Positions 1-9,374 of a stretch of 64,000 nt of DNA are shown piece by piece. The notes under the pieces were generated by a model. That model was not told where the DNA came from, did not search any database, and saw only the letters and a list, made by a program, of their open reading frames with translations. Numbering within the stretch: position 1 is the first letter of the stretch; every line of letters starts with the position of its first letter. This DNA is from Gordonia polyisoprenivorans (GTDB taxonomy: Bacteria > Actinomycetota > Actinomycetes > Mycobacteriales > Mycobacteriaceae): positions 5,394,001 to 5,458,000 of the forward strand of contig NZ_CP072203.1 in NCBI RefSeq assembly GCF_017654315.1, read 5' to 3'. The position numbers and the translations under genes were made by a program.

Positions 1-48
1 AACGACGGGCCGTAAACGACGGACCTCTGCGTGCGCGAAGGCGCGGGG

Positions 49-1023
49 TCAGGGTGCGACGATGCGCGGGGAGTCCGGGTCCGCCGCACGAACCACCGCA
101 TCGACGGCGTCGAGGAACACCGGCACGAACTTGTCCGCCCCGAGCACACAACACGCGTGGCCGCCGTCGACGTCGAAGCGTCGGGCGCCGGGGATACCGT
201 CGACGAGCAACTGCTGACGTTCGGGTTCGACGACCTTGTCACGGACCGAGACCACCACCGACGTCGGCGTGTCGATTTCGGCGAGCCACTCACGAGAGTC
301 GAAGCGCCCCAGCCCTTCCCCGAAGTCACCGGTGTGCGACAACGGCGTCGAGAGGAACTGGCGCATACCCCATAGGGCGGTGTGCGAGGTGGGTTTGTCC
401 AACGTCGCATCCGACGGTCGGGGGATGATGCGATAGACGGGTTTGAGTAGTCGGCCGGTCTTGTTGGCCTGCTCCCGCAGGTGCGGATCTCGGGTGCTGA
501 AGTACGGCCCGGTCGAGCACAGGACCAACCCCGCGACCCGGTCGTGATGGCGACGCCACACGAGTTGCGAGATGCCACCGCCCATCGAGAAGCCCGCGGC
601 CACGAACCGACCGATCCCGAGAACGTCGGCGAGCGCTGCGACGTCGTCGGCGCAGTCGAGCAGGTCGAAGGTGCCCGAGCGTATGCCGCGGCCGTGCCAG
701 CGGTGATCGAGGGTGATCACCCGGTAGCGCTGATTGAGTTCGGGGATCACGGGATACCAGCACAGCAGTCCGGTGGTCATCACCGAATGCTGCAGGATGA
801 TCGCCGGCGCGTCGGCCGGGCCGGAGTCGGTGACGAAAGTGCTACCGCGCCCGGGCAATTCCACCATGGTTCCGCTCGGCAGGTCACGCACCGGCAGATA
901 CGACGGGCCGGGCAGCGACAGACCTCGGGAGATCCGATCCAGAACTGCAGCACTCACCGGTACGACGTTACGCGAGATTCCTCCGATTCGGCTGTGCGTC
1001 GGCGGCTGCGCGGGCGCACTCAC
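49..1023 (-). CDS. alpha/beta hydrolase
   Basis: A 324-residue alpha/beta hydrolase-fold protein, probably a cytosolic esterase, lipase-like or C-C hydrolase; the substrate cannot be read from the sequence. The nucleophile elbow GFSMGG places the catalytic serine near residue 146. A segment LQHSVMTTG near residue 78 fits the oxyanion strand, and GGHACC near the C-terminus supplies the likely catalytic histidine. The GTG start lies 7 bp after the stop of the upstream MFS gene, so the two are almost certainly one transcript. The pairing suggests the enzyme acts on something the transporter moves, which is inference. No signal peptide is seen. Confidence 0.85.
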   Translation of the reverse strand: MSAPAQPPTHSRIGGISRNVVPVSAAVLDRISRGLSLPGPSYLPVRDLPSGTMVELPGRGSTFVTDSGPADAPAIILQHSVMTTGLLCWYPVIPELNQRYRVITLDHRWHGRGIRSGTFDLLDCADDVAALADVLGIGRFVAAGFSMGGGISQLVWRRHHDRVAGLVLCSTGPYFSTRDPHLREQANKTGRLLKPVYRIIPRPSDATLDKPTSHTALWGMRQFLSTPLSHTGDFGEGLGRFDSREWLAEIDTPTSVVVSVRDKVVEPERQQLLVDGIPGARRFDVDGGHACCVLGADKFVPVFLDAVDAVVRAADPDSPRIVAP

Positions 1024-1030
1024 CGCACGC

Positions 1031-2599
1031 TCACCGCAGGGCGAACAGGTGCTCCTGGTGCGAACGTCCGTCGACGGTCAACGCCAGCGCGTCGGACACC
1101 CGCTGGTGGTCGTATTCGGTCCAGCGCTCGGTGCGCTGGCGCTGATACTCCGACCACGAGCCGACGACGAACTGCTCGACGTAGTCGTCGGAGTCCTCGC
1201 CGTTGCGATACAGATGCCAGTTCCGTGCACCCGTGCGGCGCCGCGACAGCGCCACACCCGCCCTCGCGTCGACGAACTCGTCGTGGTGCTCGGCGTCGAC
1301 CCGGTAGGTGGCGACCACCCGCACCGGGCCGTCGTCGGGGGCCGGCTCGAAAACCAGCATGGGCTCCGGCCAGGCGGTCGACAAGGTCCGATCGAGGGTG
1401 CCCGTCTCGGCGTGAATCGGCAGCACCGCCACGGCCAGCGCCGCCAGGATCAGCGCGATCGCTGCGATGAGCAGCGCCCACCGCACCGTCAGCAGTCCAC
1501 CCAACGCACCCCACAGCAGCGATCCGACTCCCTGCGACCCCATGAACACCAGGAGATAGGCGGCCATCCCCCGGGCACGCACCCACGCGGGCAGGGTCAA
1601 CTGGATCTCGGCGTTCAGCGTCGACAGCGTGGCGATCCACGCAACCCCGGTCGGGACGAACACGATCAACGCCACCACCGTGGACCCGAGCGCGGCCGCA
1701 GCGGTACCGGCCGCGAAGACGACTGCCGACGAAGCAAGGATCACGTTGGGCGACAGGTGATCACGCATCCAGGGCAGTCCCAGGACGCCGAGGATCGCAC
1801 CACAGCCGAGGACACCGAGGACCACACCGTAGCCGGTGGAGCCGAGATGGAAGGAGTCGCTGACGACCAGCGGGAGCAATGCCCACAGCGCCGAGGCGGG
1901 CAACGCGAACAACGCCGAGCGCACCAGGATCCGGCGAACGATGGGTGCCGCGGCGACGTAACGCAGCCCGACGGCCATCGACGTACCGAGATGCTCGGGC
2001 TCCATGGTCGAGGTATCGGCCGGCCGCCGCCATCTCAGCAGCGCGACGACGACGGCCAGGTAGGAGACCGCGTTGATCGCGAAGACCACGCCGGCGCCGC
2101 CGACGGTGAACAGCACACCGGCCAGAGCCGGTCCGACTGCCCGCGCGACATTGATCGACATGCTGCCCAGGGACGCGGCGTCGGCGATCTGCTCACGCGG
2201 CACGATCTCCGGATTGACCGCCTGGAACGCCGGCGCCGACAACGCCGAACCCGCACCCAGCAAGAACGTCAGGACCAGCAGCATGCCCGGGTCGAGGAGG
2301 TCGAATACCGCCAGGACGGCCATGACCCCGGCGACGACGGTCGCGTACGCACTCATCACCACCAGCAGCCACTTGCGGTTCAGCATGTCGGCGAGCACCC
2401 CGGCGAGCAGTGACAACAGCAGTGTCGGCAGGAGGCTCGCGGTCTGGACGAGGGAGATCACCGTCGGCCCCGCGTGCTGGTCGACGAGGAACCACTGGGC
2501 GCCGACGGTCTGCATCCACAGGCCGATGTTGGACACCATCTGGGCGATGAACAGGTTGCGGAACACCCGATTCCGCAACGGCGCCATTCCTGAGGCCAT
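1031..2599 (-). CDS. MFS transporter with C-terminal monooxygenase-like domain (MFS_3 type)
   Basis: An inner-membrane major facilitator protein of 522 residues. The start MASGMAPLRNRVFRNL is preceded by a clear GGAGG at ideal spacing, so longer upstream starts are unlikely. About twelve hydrophobic helices fill roughly residues 20-410. They are followed by a soluble tail of about 100 residues (VVATYRVDAEHHDEF to the end) resembling the dimeric ferredoxin-like tail of the MFS_3/EntS-like family. Members export siderophores, drugs or small acids; the substrate here is unknown. It is followed at 7 bp by an alpha/beta hydrolase, and is divergent from another hydrolase across a 154-bp shared promoter gap (2600-2753). 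Confidence 0.88.
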   Translation of the reverse strand: MASGMAPLRNRVFRNLFIAQMVSNIGLWMQTVGAQWFLVDQHAGPTVISLVQTASLLPTLLLSLLAGVLADMLNRKWLLVVMSAYATVVAGVMAVLAVFDLLDPGMLLVLTFLLGAGSALSAPAFQAVNPEIVPREQIADAASLGSMSINVARAVGPALAGVLFTVGGAGVVFAINAVSYLAVVVALLRWRRPADTSTMEPEHLGTSMAVGLRYVAAAPIVRRILVRSALFALPASALWALLPLVVSDSFHLGSTGYGVVLGVLGCGAILGVLGLPWMRDHLSPNVILASSAVVFAAGTAAAALGSTVVALIVFVPTGVAWIATLSTLNAEIQLTLPAWVRARGMAAYLLVFMGSQGVGSLLWGALGGLLTVRWALLIAAIALILAALAVAVLPIHAETGTLDRTLSTAWPEPMLVFEPAPDDGPVRVVATYRVDAEHHDEFVDARAGVALSRRRTGARNWHLYRNGEDSDDYVEQFVVGSWSEYQRQRTERWTEYDHQRVSDALALTVDGRSHQEHLFALR

Positions 2600-2753
2600 C
2601 GTGTACCTCCACTCCCTGAACACGGCGTTGTGCACCGCCGATGAGTCCACAATGCCGCACGCGAGCACACCGGCGCGGTGGCTCGCCGATCCCTGCCCGG
2701 CCAACCCCGACCCGGCGCCCGCCGCGCCTATGCGCAAGTGCGATCCTGGTCAC

Positions 2754-3701
2754 ATGATGGGGATCGACCGACCGAAGATCGAGGGCTCGGTGGCGGTGGA
2801 GGGGGGACGACGCCGGATCGGGTTCGCCGAGTTCGGGTCGGCGAACGGCCGCGCCGTCATCTGGTTGCACGGCACGCCCGGCGCACGCCGCCAGATCCCG
2901 ACCGAGGCCCGCGCCTACGCCGCCGAGCACGACATCCGGCTCATCGGGCTCGATCGACCCGGCGTCGGCAGTTCCACCGCCCATCGGTACCGGTGTGTGG
3001 CGGAGTTCCCCGGCGATCTCGAGCCGGTTCTGGAGGCTCTCGGCATCGACCGGTTCGCGGTGATCGGCATGTCCGGCGGCGGACCGTACGCATTGGCGAC
3101 CGCACACGCGCTACCGGAGCGCGTCATGGTCGCCGGGATCGTCGGCGGAGTCGCGCCCACCGTGGGCCCCGACGCCATCGGCGGCGGGGCGATGGCCCTC
3201 GGTTCGCTGCTGGCCCCGGCCGTCCGGGTCGCCGGTGCACCCCTGGGCAAGGTCCTCAGTTCGGTGCTCGGGGTGGCCGCGCCCATCGCGAATCCGGCGA
3301 TCCGCCTCTACGGCCGGTTCTCGCCGCGTGCCGACCGAGAGTTGCTCGCGCGCCCCGAATTCCGGGCGATGTTCCTCGACGACCTGCTGCACGGCGGCAG
3401 CCGCCGCATGGAAGCGCCGTTCACCGACGTCGTGGCCTTCGCCCAGGATTGGGGATTCCGCGTCGGTGACGTGACCACGCCGGTGCGCTGGTGGCATGGC
3501 GACCACGACCACATCATCCCGTATTCCCATGGCATACACATGGTCTCGCTGCTTCCCGACGCCAAGCTCTTCGAGCTGCCCGGCGAGAGTCACCTCAGCG
3601 CACTGGGGATGTCGAGGCAGATCCTCGCCGAGTTGCTCTCGGTGTGGGACGACGCCGAACGCACCCCGACGATGCCGGCCGGACCACTCATCGAACCCTG
3701 A
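2754..3701 (+). CDS. alpha/beta hydrolase
   Basis: An alpha/beta hydrolase of about 315 residues. WLHGTPGARRQ near residue 37 is the oxyanion-loop strand, GMSGGGPYAL puts the nucleophile serine near residue 107, and GESHLSAL near the end gives the histidine. An acid in the GDHDHIIP segment is the likely third member. Two adjacent ATG codons (2754 and 2757) could start it; the open frame runs much further upstream, but that part overlaps the MFS gene and is not conserved-looking. It is divergent from the MFS/hydrolase operon and its stop lies 9 bp from the convergent CoA-transferase stop. The substrate is unknown. Confidence 0.85.
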   Translation: MMGIDRPKIEGSVAVEGGRRRIGFAEFGSANGRAVIWLHGTPGARRQIPTEARAYAAEHDIRLIGLDRPGVGSSTAHRYRCVAEFPGDLEPVLEALGIDRFAVIGMSGGGPYALATAHALPERVMVAGIVGGVAPTVGPDAIGGGAMALGSLLAPAVRVAGAPLGKVLSSVLGVAAPIANPAIRLYGRFSPRADRELLARPEFRAMFLDDLLHGGSRRMEAPFTDVVAFAQDWGFRVGDVTTPVRWWHGDHDHIIPYSHGIHMVSLLPDAKLFELPGESHLSALGMSRQILAELLSVWDDAERTPTMPAGPLIEP

Positions 3702-3710
3702 TCCGCCGGC

Positions 3711-4922
3711 TCATCCGGTGGTCGACTCGCCCAACTCCGCGAGGATCGCCTCGGTGTGCTCGCCGAGCGCGGGTACCGGGCCCATCCGCATCTCGACGTC
3801 GTCGAAGGTGAAGGGCGGCAACAGCGCCCGGATCGGGCCTATCTCGGTGTCGACCATGCGCCACCGCTCACGTGCCGAGAGTTGTGGATGCTCCAGCAGG
3901 CCCGCGACGTCGCGGATCTGCGCGGCCGGAATCCCGGCGGCCGCAAGACGTTCGTCGAGTTCTGCGGTGTCGAACGTCGCGGTCCGCGCGGCGACGAGGT
4001 CGTCGACTTCGGCACGGCGAGCGACCCTTTCGATGTTGGTGGCGTAGCGCGGGTCGTCGCCGAGTTCCGGTCGGCCGAGCACCTGCGCGAGTGCGCGCCA
4101 CCCGCGGTCGTTCTGGACGCCGATGAGGATCTCGCCGTCACGCGTCGGATAGGCGTCGTAGGGGACGATGGCCGCGTGCCCGACGCCGCATCGTGGGATC
4201 TGGCGCCCGGCGTGCATCCCGATGTACATCGGATGGCCCATCCATTCGACGGTCGCGTCGAACATCGACACCTCGATCGTGGCACCGGCACCGCTGATAC
4301 CGCGCCGCACCAGCGCCGACAGGATCGAGGTGAGTGCGTACATGCCCGCGGCGATGTCGGAGGTGGGGACACCGGTCTTGGCGGGGTGCTCGGCGGTGCC
4401 GGTGACCGAGATCAGCCCGGCCTCGGCCTGCACGAGCATGTCGTAGGCCTTGCGGTCACGCATCGGACCGGCGGTGCCGTACCCGCTCATGTTCACCACG
4501 ATCAGTGCACGGTGCTCGGCACGCAGGCGCTGCGCCTCGAATCCCAGCCGGGCGGCCGCACCGGGGGCGAGGTTCTGCAGGAACACATCGGCGCGGTCGA
4601 TGAGCGCGCGCACCTGCGCTGCGCCCCGCTCCTGCTTGAGGTCGACCGCGAAGGACTCCTTACCCCGGTTGAGCCACACGAAATGCGAGGCGAGTCCCTC
4701 GACCTCGGCGTCGTAGTGTCGGGCGAAGTCGCCCTCGCCGACCCGCTCGATCTTGATCACCCGTGCCCCGAGGTCGGCGAGATGCCGCGTGGCCAGCGGC
4801 GCGGCGACGGCCTGCTCGAGCGCCACCACGGTCAGACCGGCCAGGGGAAGCGGGTCGTCCGGGGTATCGGGCTCGGGGTCGGCGGAGTCGTCGGGGGTCT
4901 GCGCAAAGGCCACGTCGGCCAC
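3711..4922 (-). CDS. CaiB/BaiF family (family III) CoA-transferase
   Basis: A 403-residue family III CoA-transferase, which moves coenzyme A between carboxylic acids through a covalent aspartyl-acid intermediate. The sequence starts the fold with PLPLAGLTVVALEQAVAAP and carries the catalytic-Asp motif KAYDMLVQAEAG (Asp about residue 161), followed by GLISVTGT. The length is normal for the family (380-430). The acid it activates is not predictable; the CoA-dependent genes in the next 15 kb suggest carboxylic acid catabolism. It stands alone on the minus strand, convergent with the hydrolase at 2754, and its promoter should lie in 4923-5044. Confidence 0.9.
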   Translation of the reverse strand: MADVAFAQTPDDSADPEPDTPDDPLPLAGLTVVALEQAVAAPLATRHLADLGARVIKIERVGEGDFARHYDAEVEGLASHFVWLNRGKESFAVDLKQERGAAQVRALIDRADVFLQNLAPGAAARLGFEAQRLRAEHRALIVVNMSGYGTAGPMRDRKAYDMLVQAEAGLISVTGTAEHPAKTGVPTSDIAAGMYALTSILSALVRRGISGAGATIEVSMFDATVEWMGHPMYIGMHAGRQIPRCGVGHAAIVPYDAYPTRDGEILIGVQNDRGWRALAQVLGRPELGDDPRYATNIERVARRAEVDDLVAARTATFDTAELDERLAAAGIPAAQIRDVAGLLEHPQLSARERWRMVDTEIGPIRALLPPFTFDDVEMRMGPVPALGEHTEAILAELGESTTG

Positions 4923-5044
4923 CCTTGCCCGACGTGGTCACCGTGTCAATGCCGCGAGCGAATCTGGGACACATAGGGTTTACCTCACGATGCGTGAGCC
5001 CAGAGGTGTTTGCCCGGCCGTGTCCCGCGTGATCGTATGGACTG

Positions 5045-6217
5045 ATGAGCACTCGATCGGCGGGCCCACCGACCACGGATGCGGCCGCCCCGGGTGCGAG
5101 CACCACCGACGAAGTCGTCACGAGCACCGACGAAGTCGTCACGAGCACCGGGGTGGTGGTCACCGGACACCGGCAACGGCAGGCGTGGGCCGAGAAGGTG
5201 TTGCCGCCGGTCGAAGAGGTGCGGCCCGGCGTGTTCTCGATCCCGGTACCGATGCCCGACAATCCGTTGCGCTACATCCTGGCGTACGCGCTGGTCACCT
5301 CGGCCGGTGGTCTCGCCCTGATCGACACCGGCTGGAACACCGACGAATCGTGGGACACGCTGGTCGCGGGCATTCATGCCACCGGTCATGACCTGTCCGA
5401 CATCACTGACGTGTTCATCACCCACCTGCACCCCGACCATTTCGGTCTCGTCCCCCGGCTGCTCGAGCACGCCGACCCGCGACTGGGCATGCACCGCAAC
5501 GACGCCCGGTTCCTGCATCATCGCGACGAGGCGCAGCTCGGCCGCGAACTCGCCGTCGCCCAGCTCGATCTGCGCGAACTCGGTGCCCCCACCGACGTGA
5601 TCGACGCCGGAATCCGTGAGATCGTGCGGCTACCCCGGGGCCGCACGATGGATGTCGAACTCGTCGGCGACGCACCCCTGGACATCCCGGGATGGAATCT
5701 GCGCGCGATCTGGACGCCGGGACATACGGCGGGGCACCTGTGCTTCGCCGACGACGACGCCGGGATCATCTTCACCGGTGATCACCTGTTGCCCCGGATC
5801 AGCCCGAACGTGTCCACCAATTCGTTCCAGAACCCCAGCCCGCTCGCCGATTACCTGACCTCGCTTGCCAATACCGAGCACCTCGGCGACCTCGAGGCGC
5901 TGCCGTCGCACGAGTACCGGTTCCGCGGACTGGCCGGCCGGGTCACCCACCTGCTCTCCCACCACGAGGAACGACTCGCCGAGATCACCGAGGCCATCGC
6001 CGAGGTGCCCGGGTCGACCGCGTGGGAGATCACCCGATCGGTCACCTGGTCCCGGCCGTTCGAGCAGCTGTCCCTGCCGCTGAGCCGAATGGCCCTGCGC
6101 GAGACCAACGCCCACCTTCTGGTTTTGGAAGAACGCGCGATCATCGCCCGGTCGGGCACCGAACCCGTGCACTGGTATGTCACCACCCCCACCGATCGAG
6201 AGGACACCGGCCGATGA
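5045..6217 (+). CDS. MBL-fold metallo-hydrolase
   Basis: A 390-residue metallo-beta-lactamase-fold hydrolase. The zinc motif THLHPDHF (His127, His129, Asp131, His132) is intact, and later ligands are visible in TPGHTAGHLC and in FTGDHLL. The first 45 residues are a low-complexity leader containing the heptad TDEVVTS twice, encoded by a perfect 21-bp tandem repeat, so the true translation start may be later. The stop overlaps the next ATG by four bases (ATGA), so it is translationally coupled to an enoyl-CoA hydratase. That pairing suggests a thioesterase-like or lactonase step in acyl-CoA catabolism, which is inference. Confidence 0.88.
   Translation: MSTRSAGPPTTDAAAPGASTTDEVVTSTDEVVTSTGVVVTGHRQRQAWAEKVLPPVEEVRPGVFSIPVPMPDNPLRYILAYALVTSAGGLALIDTGWNTDESWDTLVAGIHATGHDLSDITDVFITHLHPDHFGLVPRLLEHADPRLGMHRNDARFLHHRDEAQLGRELAVAQLDLRELGAPTDVIDAGIREIVRLPRGRTMDVELVGDAPLDIPGWNLRAIWTPGHTAGHLCFADDDAGIIFTGDHLLPRISPNVSTNSFQNPSPLADYLTSLANTEHLGDLEALPSHEYRFRGLAGRVTHLLSHHEERLAEITEAIAEVPGSTAWEITRSVTWSRPFEQLSLPLSRMALRETNAHLLVLEERAIIARSGTEPVHWYVTTPTDREDTGR
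5105..5146 (+). repeat. perfect 21-bp tandem duplication inside the MBL gene
   Basis: Two identical copies of ACCGACGAAGTCGTCACGAGC lie head to tail (5105-5125 and 5126-5146). Each unit contains the palindrome GACGAAGTCGTC. The repeat is in frame and encodes TDEVVTS twice in the disordered N-terminus of the MBL protein. A copy-number change would keep the frame. Confidence 0.95.
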
Positions 6218-6975
6218 GCCCGGTCACCACCGAATTCGCCGACGGCGTCGCCGTCATCACCATCGATCGCCCGGAGGCCCGTAACGCGGTCAACGCCCAG
6301 GTCGCAACCCTCATCGCCGCGGCGATCGACGAGTTCGAGGCCCGTGACGACATCACCGTCGGAATCCTCACCGGTGCCGGCGGAACATTTTGCGCGGGAA
6401 TGGATCTCAAGGCGCTCACCCGCGGCGAGGTGCCGAGTGTGCCGGGTCGCGGATTCGGCGGGATCACCGAGAATCCGCCGAGCAAGCCGTTGATCGCCGC
6501 GGTCGAGGGCTGGGCGCTGGCCGGCGGCTGCGAACTGGCCCTGTCGGCAGATCTGATCGTCGCCGCCGAGGACGCGAAATTCGGTCTGCCCGAGGTGAAG
6601 CGGGGTCTCGCCGCAGCAGCCGGCGGTCTGCTGCGCCTGCCCAAGATCCTCCCTTATCAGCTCGCGATGGAGATCGCCCTGACCGGCGACCCCATCACCG
6701 CGAAGCGTGCCCACGAGTTCGGTCTCGTCAACGTCCTCACCCCGAGCGGCGGCGCGCTCGAGGGCGCCCGCGAATTCGGTGCCCGGATCGCCGCGAACGG
6801 GCCGCTCGCGGTCCGTGCCACCAAACAGGTTGTGGGCATGGCGATCCGCTACACCGACCCCGATCTCATCACCGCCCAGCGCGAGGTGCTCGACCCGATC
6901 TTCGCCTCCGACGACGCCCAAGAAGGTGCTCGCGCGTTCGCCGAGAAGCGGGCGCCCCTCTGGACCGGCCGCTGA
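6214..6975 (+). CDS. enoyl-CoA hydratase/isomerase (crotonase) family protein
   Basis: A 253-residue crotonase-fold enzyme, normally hydrating trans-2-enoyl-CoA in beta-oxidation. It shows the acyl-CoA and oxyanion-hole segments AGMDLKAL and AVEGWALAGGCELALS. Both glutamates used by hydratases are in place: one in GGCELA and one in LPEVKRGL. The ATG overlaps the stop of the preceding MBL gene by four bases, which fixes the start and implies coupled translation. Length and motifs are typical. The specific acyl chain cannot be told; isomerase or carboxymethyl-hydratase activities within the family remain possible. Confidence 0.9.
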   Translation: MSPVTTEFADGVAVITIDRPEARNAVNAQVATLIAAAIDEFEARDDITVGILTGAGGTFCAGMDLKALTRGEVPSVPGRGFGGITENPPSKPLIAAVEGWALAGGCELALSADLIVAAEDAKFGLPEVKRGLAAAAGGLLRLPKILPYQLAMEIALTGDPITAKRAHEFGLVNVLTPSGGALEGAREFGARIAANGPLAVRATKQVVGMAIRYTDPDLITAQREVLDPIFASDDAQEGARAFAEKRAPLWTGR

Positions 6976-6983
6976 CCCTCGGG

Positions 6984-8402
6984 ATGAGCCGATCTCACCG
7001 CTCCGGGGCCCACGCCGCGCAGCCGTCGGGGATCTCCCGGCGCGGTCTGCTCGGCGCCACCACCGCGGTCGCAGCGGGAGTCGGGCTGGGCGCGTCGGGG
7101 GCACGTGCTGCGCCGGCCTCCGCCGCGCCGGGCACCGCACCCTTCGTGCACGCCCCACGCGTGCCCGGCTGGACCGACGGCTTCCATTTCGGGGCGGCCA
7201 CCTCGGGTTTCCAGGCCGAGGGCTTCAACCCGGACTCCAACTGGCGGCGCTACACCGACCGTGCGGCGCGGACCGGACGGGTCGACCCGGTACGCAACTC
7301 CGTCGACTTCCGGCACCGCTACCGGTCCGATCTGCACCTCGCCGCGGGCATGGGACTCAACACCTTTCGTTTCGGTATCGAGTGGGCGCGGGTCGAGCCG
7401 CAGCGCGGCCGGTTCAGTGCGGCGGCGTTGGCCTACTACGACGACCTCGTCGCCGACATCCGGTCGTTGGGCATGAGCCCGATGATCACGCTGGTGCATT
7501 ACGTGTATCCGGGGTGGGTGGCCGATCAGGGCGGCTTCCTCGGCGCCCGCACACTCGGCGACTTCGAACGGTATGCGCGCATGATCACCGCGCGCTACGC
7601 CGAGCAGTGTTCGATGTGGATCAGCATCAACGAGCCCCTGGTCTTCTACGGTCACGAGAAGGAGATCGGCGCACTCACCGACGCCGACATGCCGCGGTTC
7701 CTCGACCGCATCGCACACGCCCACCGGATCGCCCACACCGCCGCCCATGACGCGAATCCGCAAGCGCGCGTTGCGGTCAACGAGGCCTTCCTGCCCGCGG
7801 TCACCCCGGTCACCGATGCGTTGTTCATGAATCGGGTCGTCGACACCCTCGACTTCATCGGCATCGATTACTACTATGGCGCGGCGCTGAACAATCTCAC
7901 CACGATCGCCGCGGCGGGCGGCGATTTCGCGGCGGTCCGCCCGCAACCCGACGACATCTACCAGGCGTGCCATCACTACGCACAGGCCTTCCCCGGAAAA
8001 CCGCTCTACATCGTCGAGAACGGCATGCCGCTGTCCGACGGAGCACCCCGCGCCGACGGCTACACCCGGGCGAACTTCCTGCGCGACAGTCTCTTCTGGC
8101 TTCAACGTGCGCGCGGCGACGGACTACCGATCGTCGGCTACAACCACTGGTCGATCACCGACAACTACGAATGGGGCAGCTACACACCACGATTCGGTCT
8201 GTACCGGGTCGACGTGCTGCGCGATCCGGGCCTCACGCGTCATCCGACGAGCGGGGTGGACGCCTACCGTGAGCTGACGGCGGGTGCGGGGCCGGCGGCG
8301 AACTACCGGCCGGTGATGGCACCGGCGGTCGGCTCCTTCGCCCGCATCCCCCAATCGTGGATCATGCCCTCCCGCGTCGACGGGCCGCGGGCACAGCTCT
8401 GA
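6984..8402 (+). CDS. Tat-exported glycoside hydrolase family 1 protein
   Basis: A 472-residue family 1 glycosidase (beta-glucosidase type), predicted to be exported folded. The N-terminus has a twin-arginine signal SRRGLLGATTAVAAG followed by an Ala-rich cleavage region near residue 50. The barrel begins at FHFGAATSGFQAEG. The acid/base glutamate sits in ISINEPLVF and the nucleophile glutamate in YIVENGM, both family signatures, with NHWSITDNYEWGSY near the C-terminus. The start ATG is 8 bp past the crotonase stop, so it may be co-transcribed. An exported GH1 enzyme next to acyl-CoA genes is unexpected; the natural glycoside is unknown. Confidence 0.9.
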   Translation: MSRSHRSGAHAAQPSGISRRGLLGATTAVAAGVGLGASGARAAPASAAPGTAPFVHAPRVPGWTDGFHFGAATSGFQAEGFNPDSNWRRYTDRAARTGRVDPVRNSVDFRHRYRSDLHLAAGMGLNTFRFGIEWARVEPQRGRFSAAALAYYDDLVADIRSLGMSPMITLVHYVYPGWVADQGGFLGARTLGDFERYARMITARYAEQCSMWISINEPLVFYGHEKEIGALTDADMPRFLDRIAHAHRIAHTAAHDANPQARVAVNEAFLPAVTPVTDALFMNRVVDTLDFIGIDYYYGAALNNLTTIAAAGGDFAAVRPQPDDIYQACHHYAQAFPGKPLYIVENGMPLSDGAPRADGYTRANFLRDSLFWLQRARGDGLPIVGYNHWSITDNYEWGSYTPRFGLYRVDVLRDPGLTRHPTSGVDAYRELTAGAGPAANYRPVMAPAVGSFARIPQSWIMPSRVDGPRAQL

Positions 8403-8418
8403 GCGCGGTGACTAGGCT

Positions 8419-9369
8419 GTGGCGGTGGACCTGCATCTCGCCACCTACTTCGTCGCGGTGATCGACCACGGCGGCATCACCAAGGCGGCGCATGCCCTCT
8501 ACATCTCCCAGCCCTCACTCTCCCAGGCCATCCGCACGCTCGAACGCCGTCTCGGTGTCACCCTGTTCGACCGCAGTGGTCGACGACTCGAACTCACCGA
8601 CGCAGGCCGGCGCGTCGAGGTCGCCGCGCGCCGTATCCTCGCCGACGTCGAGCGCGCGAAACTGAAGGTGGCCGCCGTCCGTGAACTGCGCTCCGGACGC
8701 GTCGACATCGTCACCGACGCCGCCTTCGCGATCGACCCGCTGGTCACGATGGTGCGGGCCTTCCGGGAGCGACACGACGCCGTGGTCGTCCGCGTCCACG
8801 CCGCCGACGGCCCGTCCGGGGTACTCGCCGCGTTGCGGCGCGGTGACGCCGAGATCGGGGTGATCGATTCCGACGCCGACCACGCCTCGCTCGTGTCGAT
8901 CCCGCTCGGCGCGCAGGAACTCGTCCTCGCCGCGCCACCGGGACTCGTCGGTGACGATGTGGTCACCGAGTCGGGCACGGTGCCCCGCGCGGCCGTGCGC
9001 GATCTGCCGCTGCTGGTCAACCTGTCCGATCAGGCGACCGCGGCACTGCTCGCCGACGTCATCGCCGACGACGCCCGCAACGTGGTGGTCGACTGCGCCC
9101 ATTCCTCGGCCATCTGGGATCTCGTCGACCGCGGCGTCGGCGGGACGGTGGTCCCGCGTCCGGTCGCCGCCGAACAGTTCAGCGGCGCCGAGGTCTTCGG
9201 CGTGGCGCCCCCATTGCTGCGCGACTACGGACTGGTGATGCGGTCGGGGCAACCCTCGCCGGCGGCGATCGCCTTCGTCGCGGTGGCGCGCCGCATCAGC
9301 GGGACACCCGCGCCACCGGCCGACCTCGTGCCCGACGAGGCCACCATTTCCCACGACGGAGCGTGGTGA
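8419..9369 (+). CDS. LysR family transcriptional regulator
   Basis: A LysR-type regulator of about 316 residues. The N-terminal winged helix-turn-helix is clear (YFVAVIDHGGITKAAHALYISQPSLSQAIRTLERRLG, split by position about 10-45), followed by a two-lobed effector domain from about residue 85. The start is GTG at 8419 or, six bases later, GTG at 8425 (MDLHLATYF). Its stop overlaps the earliest possible start of a second LysR gene, so the pair is probably one operon. The nearest candidate targets are the GH1 and crotonase genes just upstream; the inducer is unknown. Confidence 0.9.
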   Translation: MAVDLHLATYFVAVIDHGGITKAAHALYISQPSLSQAIRTLERRLGVTLFDRSGRRLELTDAGRRVEVAARRILADVERAKLKVAAVRELRSGRVDIVTDAAFAIDPLVTMVRAFRERHDAVVVRVHAADGPSGVLAALRRGDAEIGVIDSDADHASLVSIPLGAQELVLAAPPGLVGDDVVTESGTVPRAAVRDLPLLVNLSDQATAALLADVIADDARNVVVDCAHSSAIWDLVDRGVGGTVVPRPVAAEQFSGAEVFGVAPPLLRDYGLVMRSGQPSPAAIAFVAVARRISGTPAPPADLVPDEATISHDGAW

Positions 9370-9374
9370 GTTCG

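Noticed and set aside
734-2413. Long open plus-strand frame antisense to the MFS gene
   Set aside because: Arg/Gln/Gly-rich with no domains; a typical antisense artefact of GC-rich coding sequence. The minus strand has a clear MFS protein.
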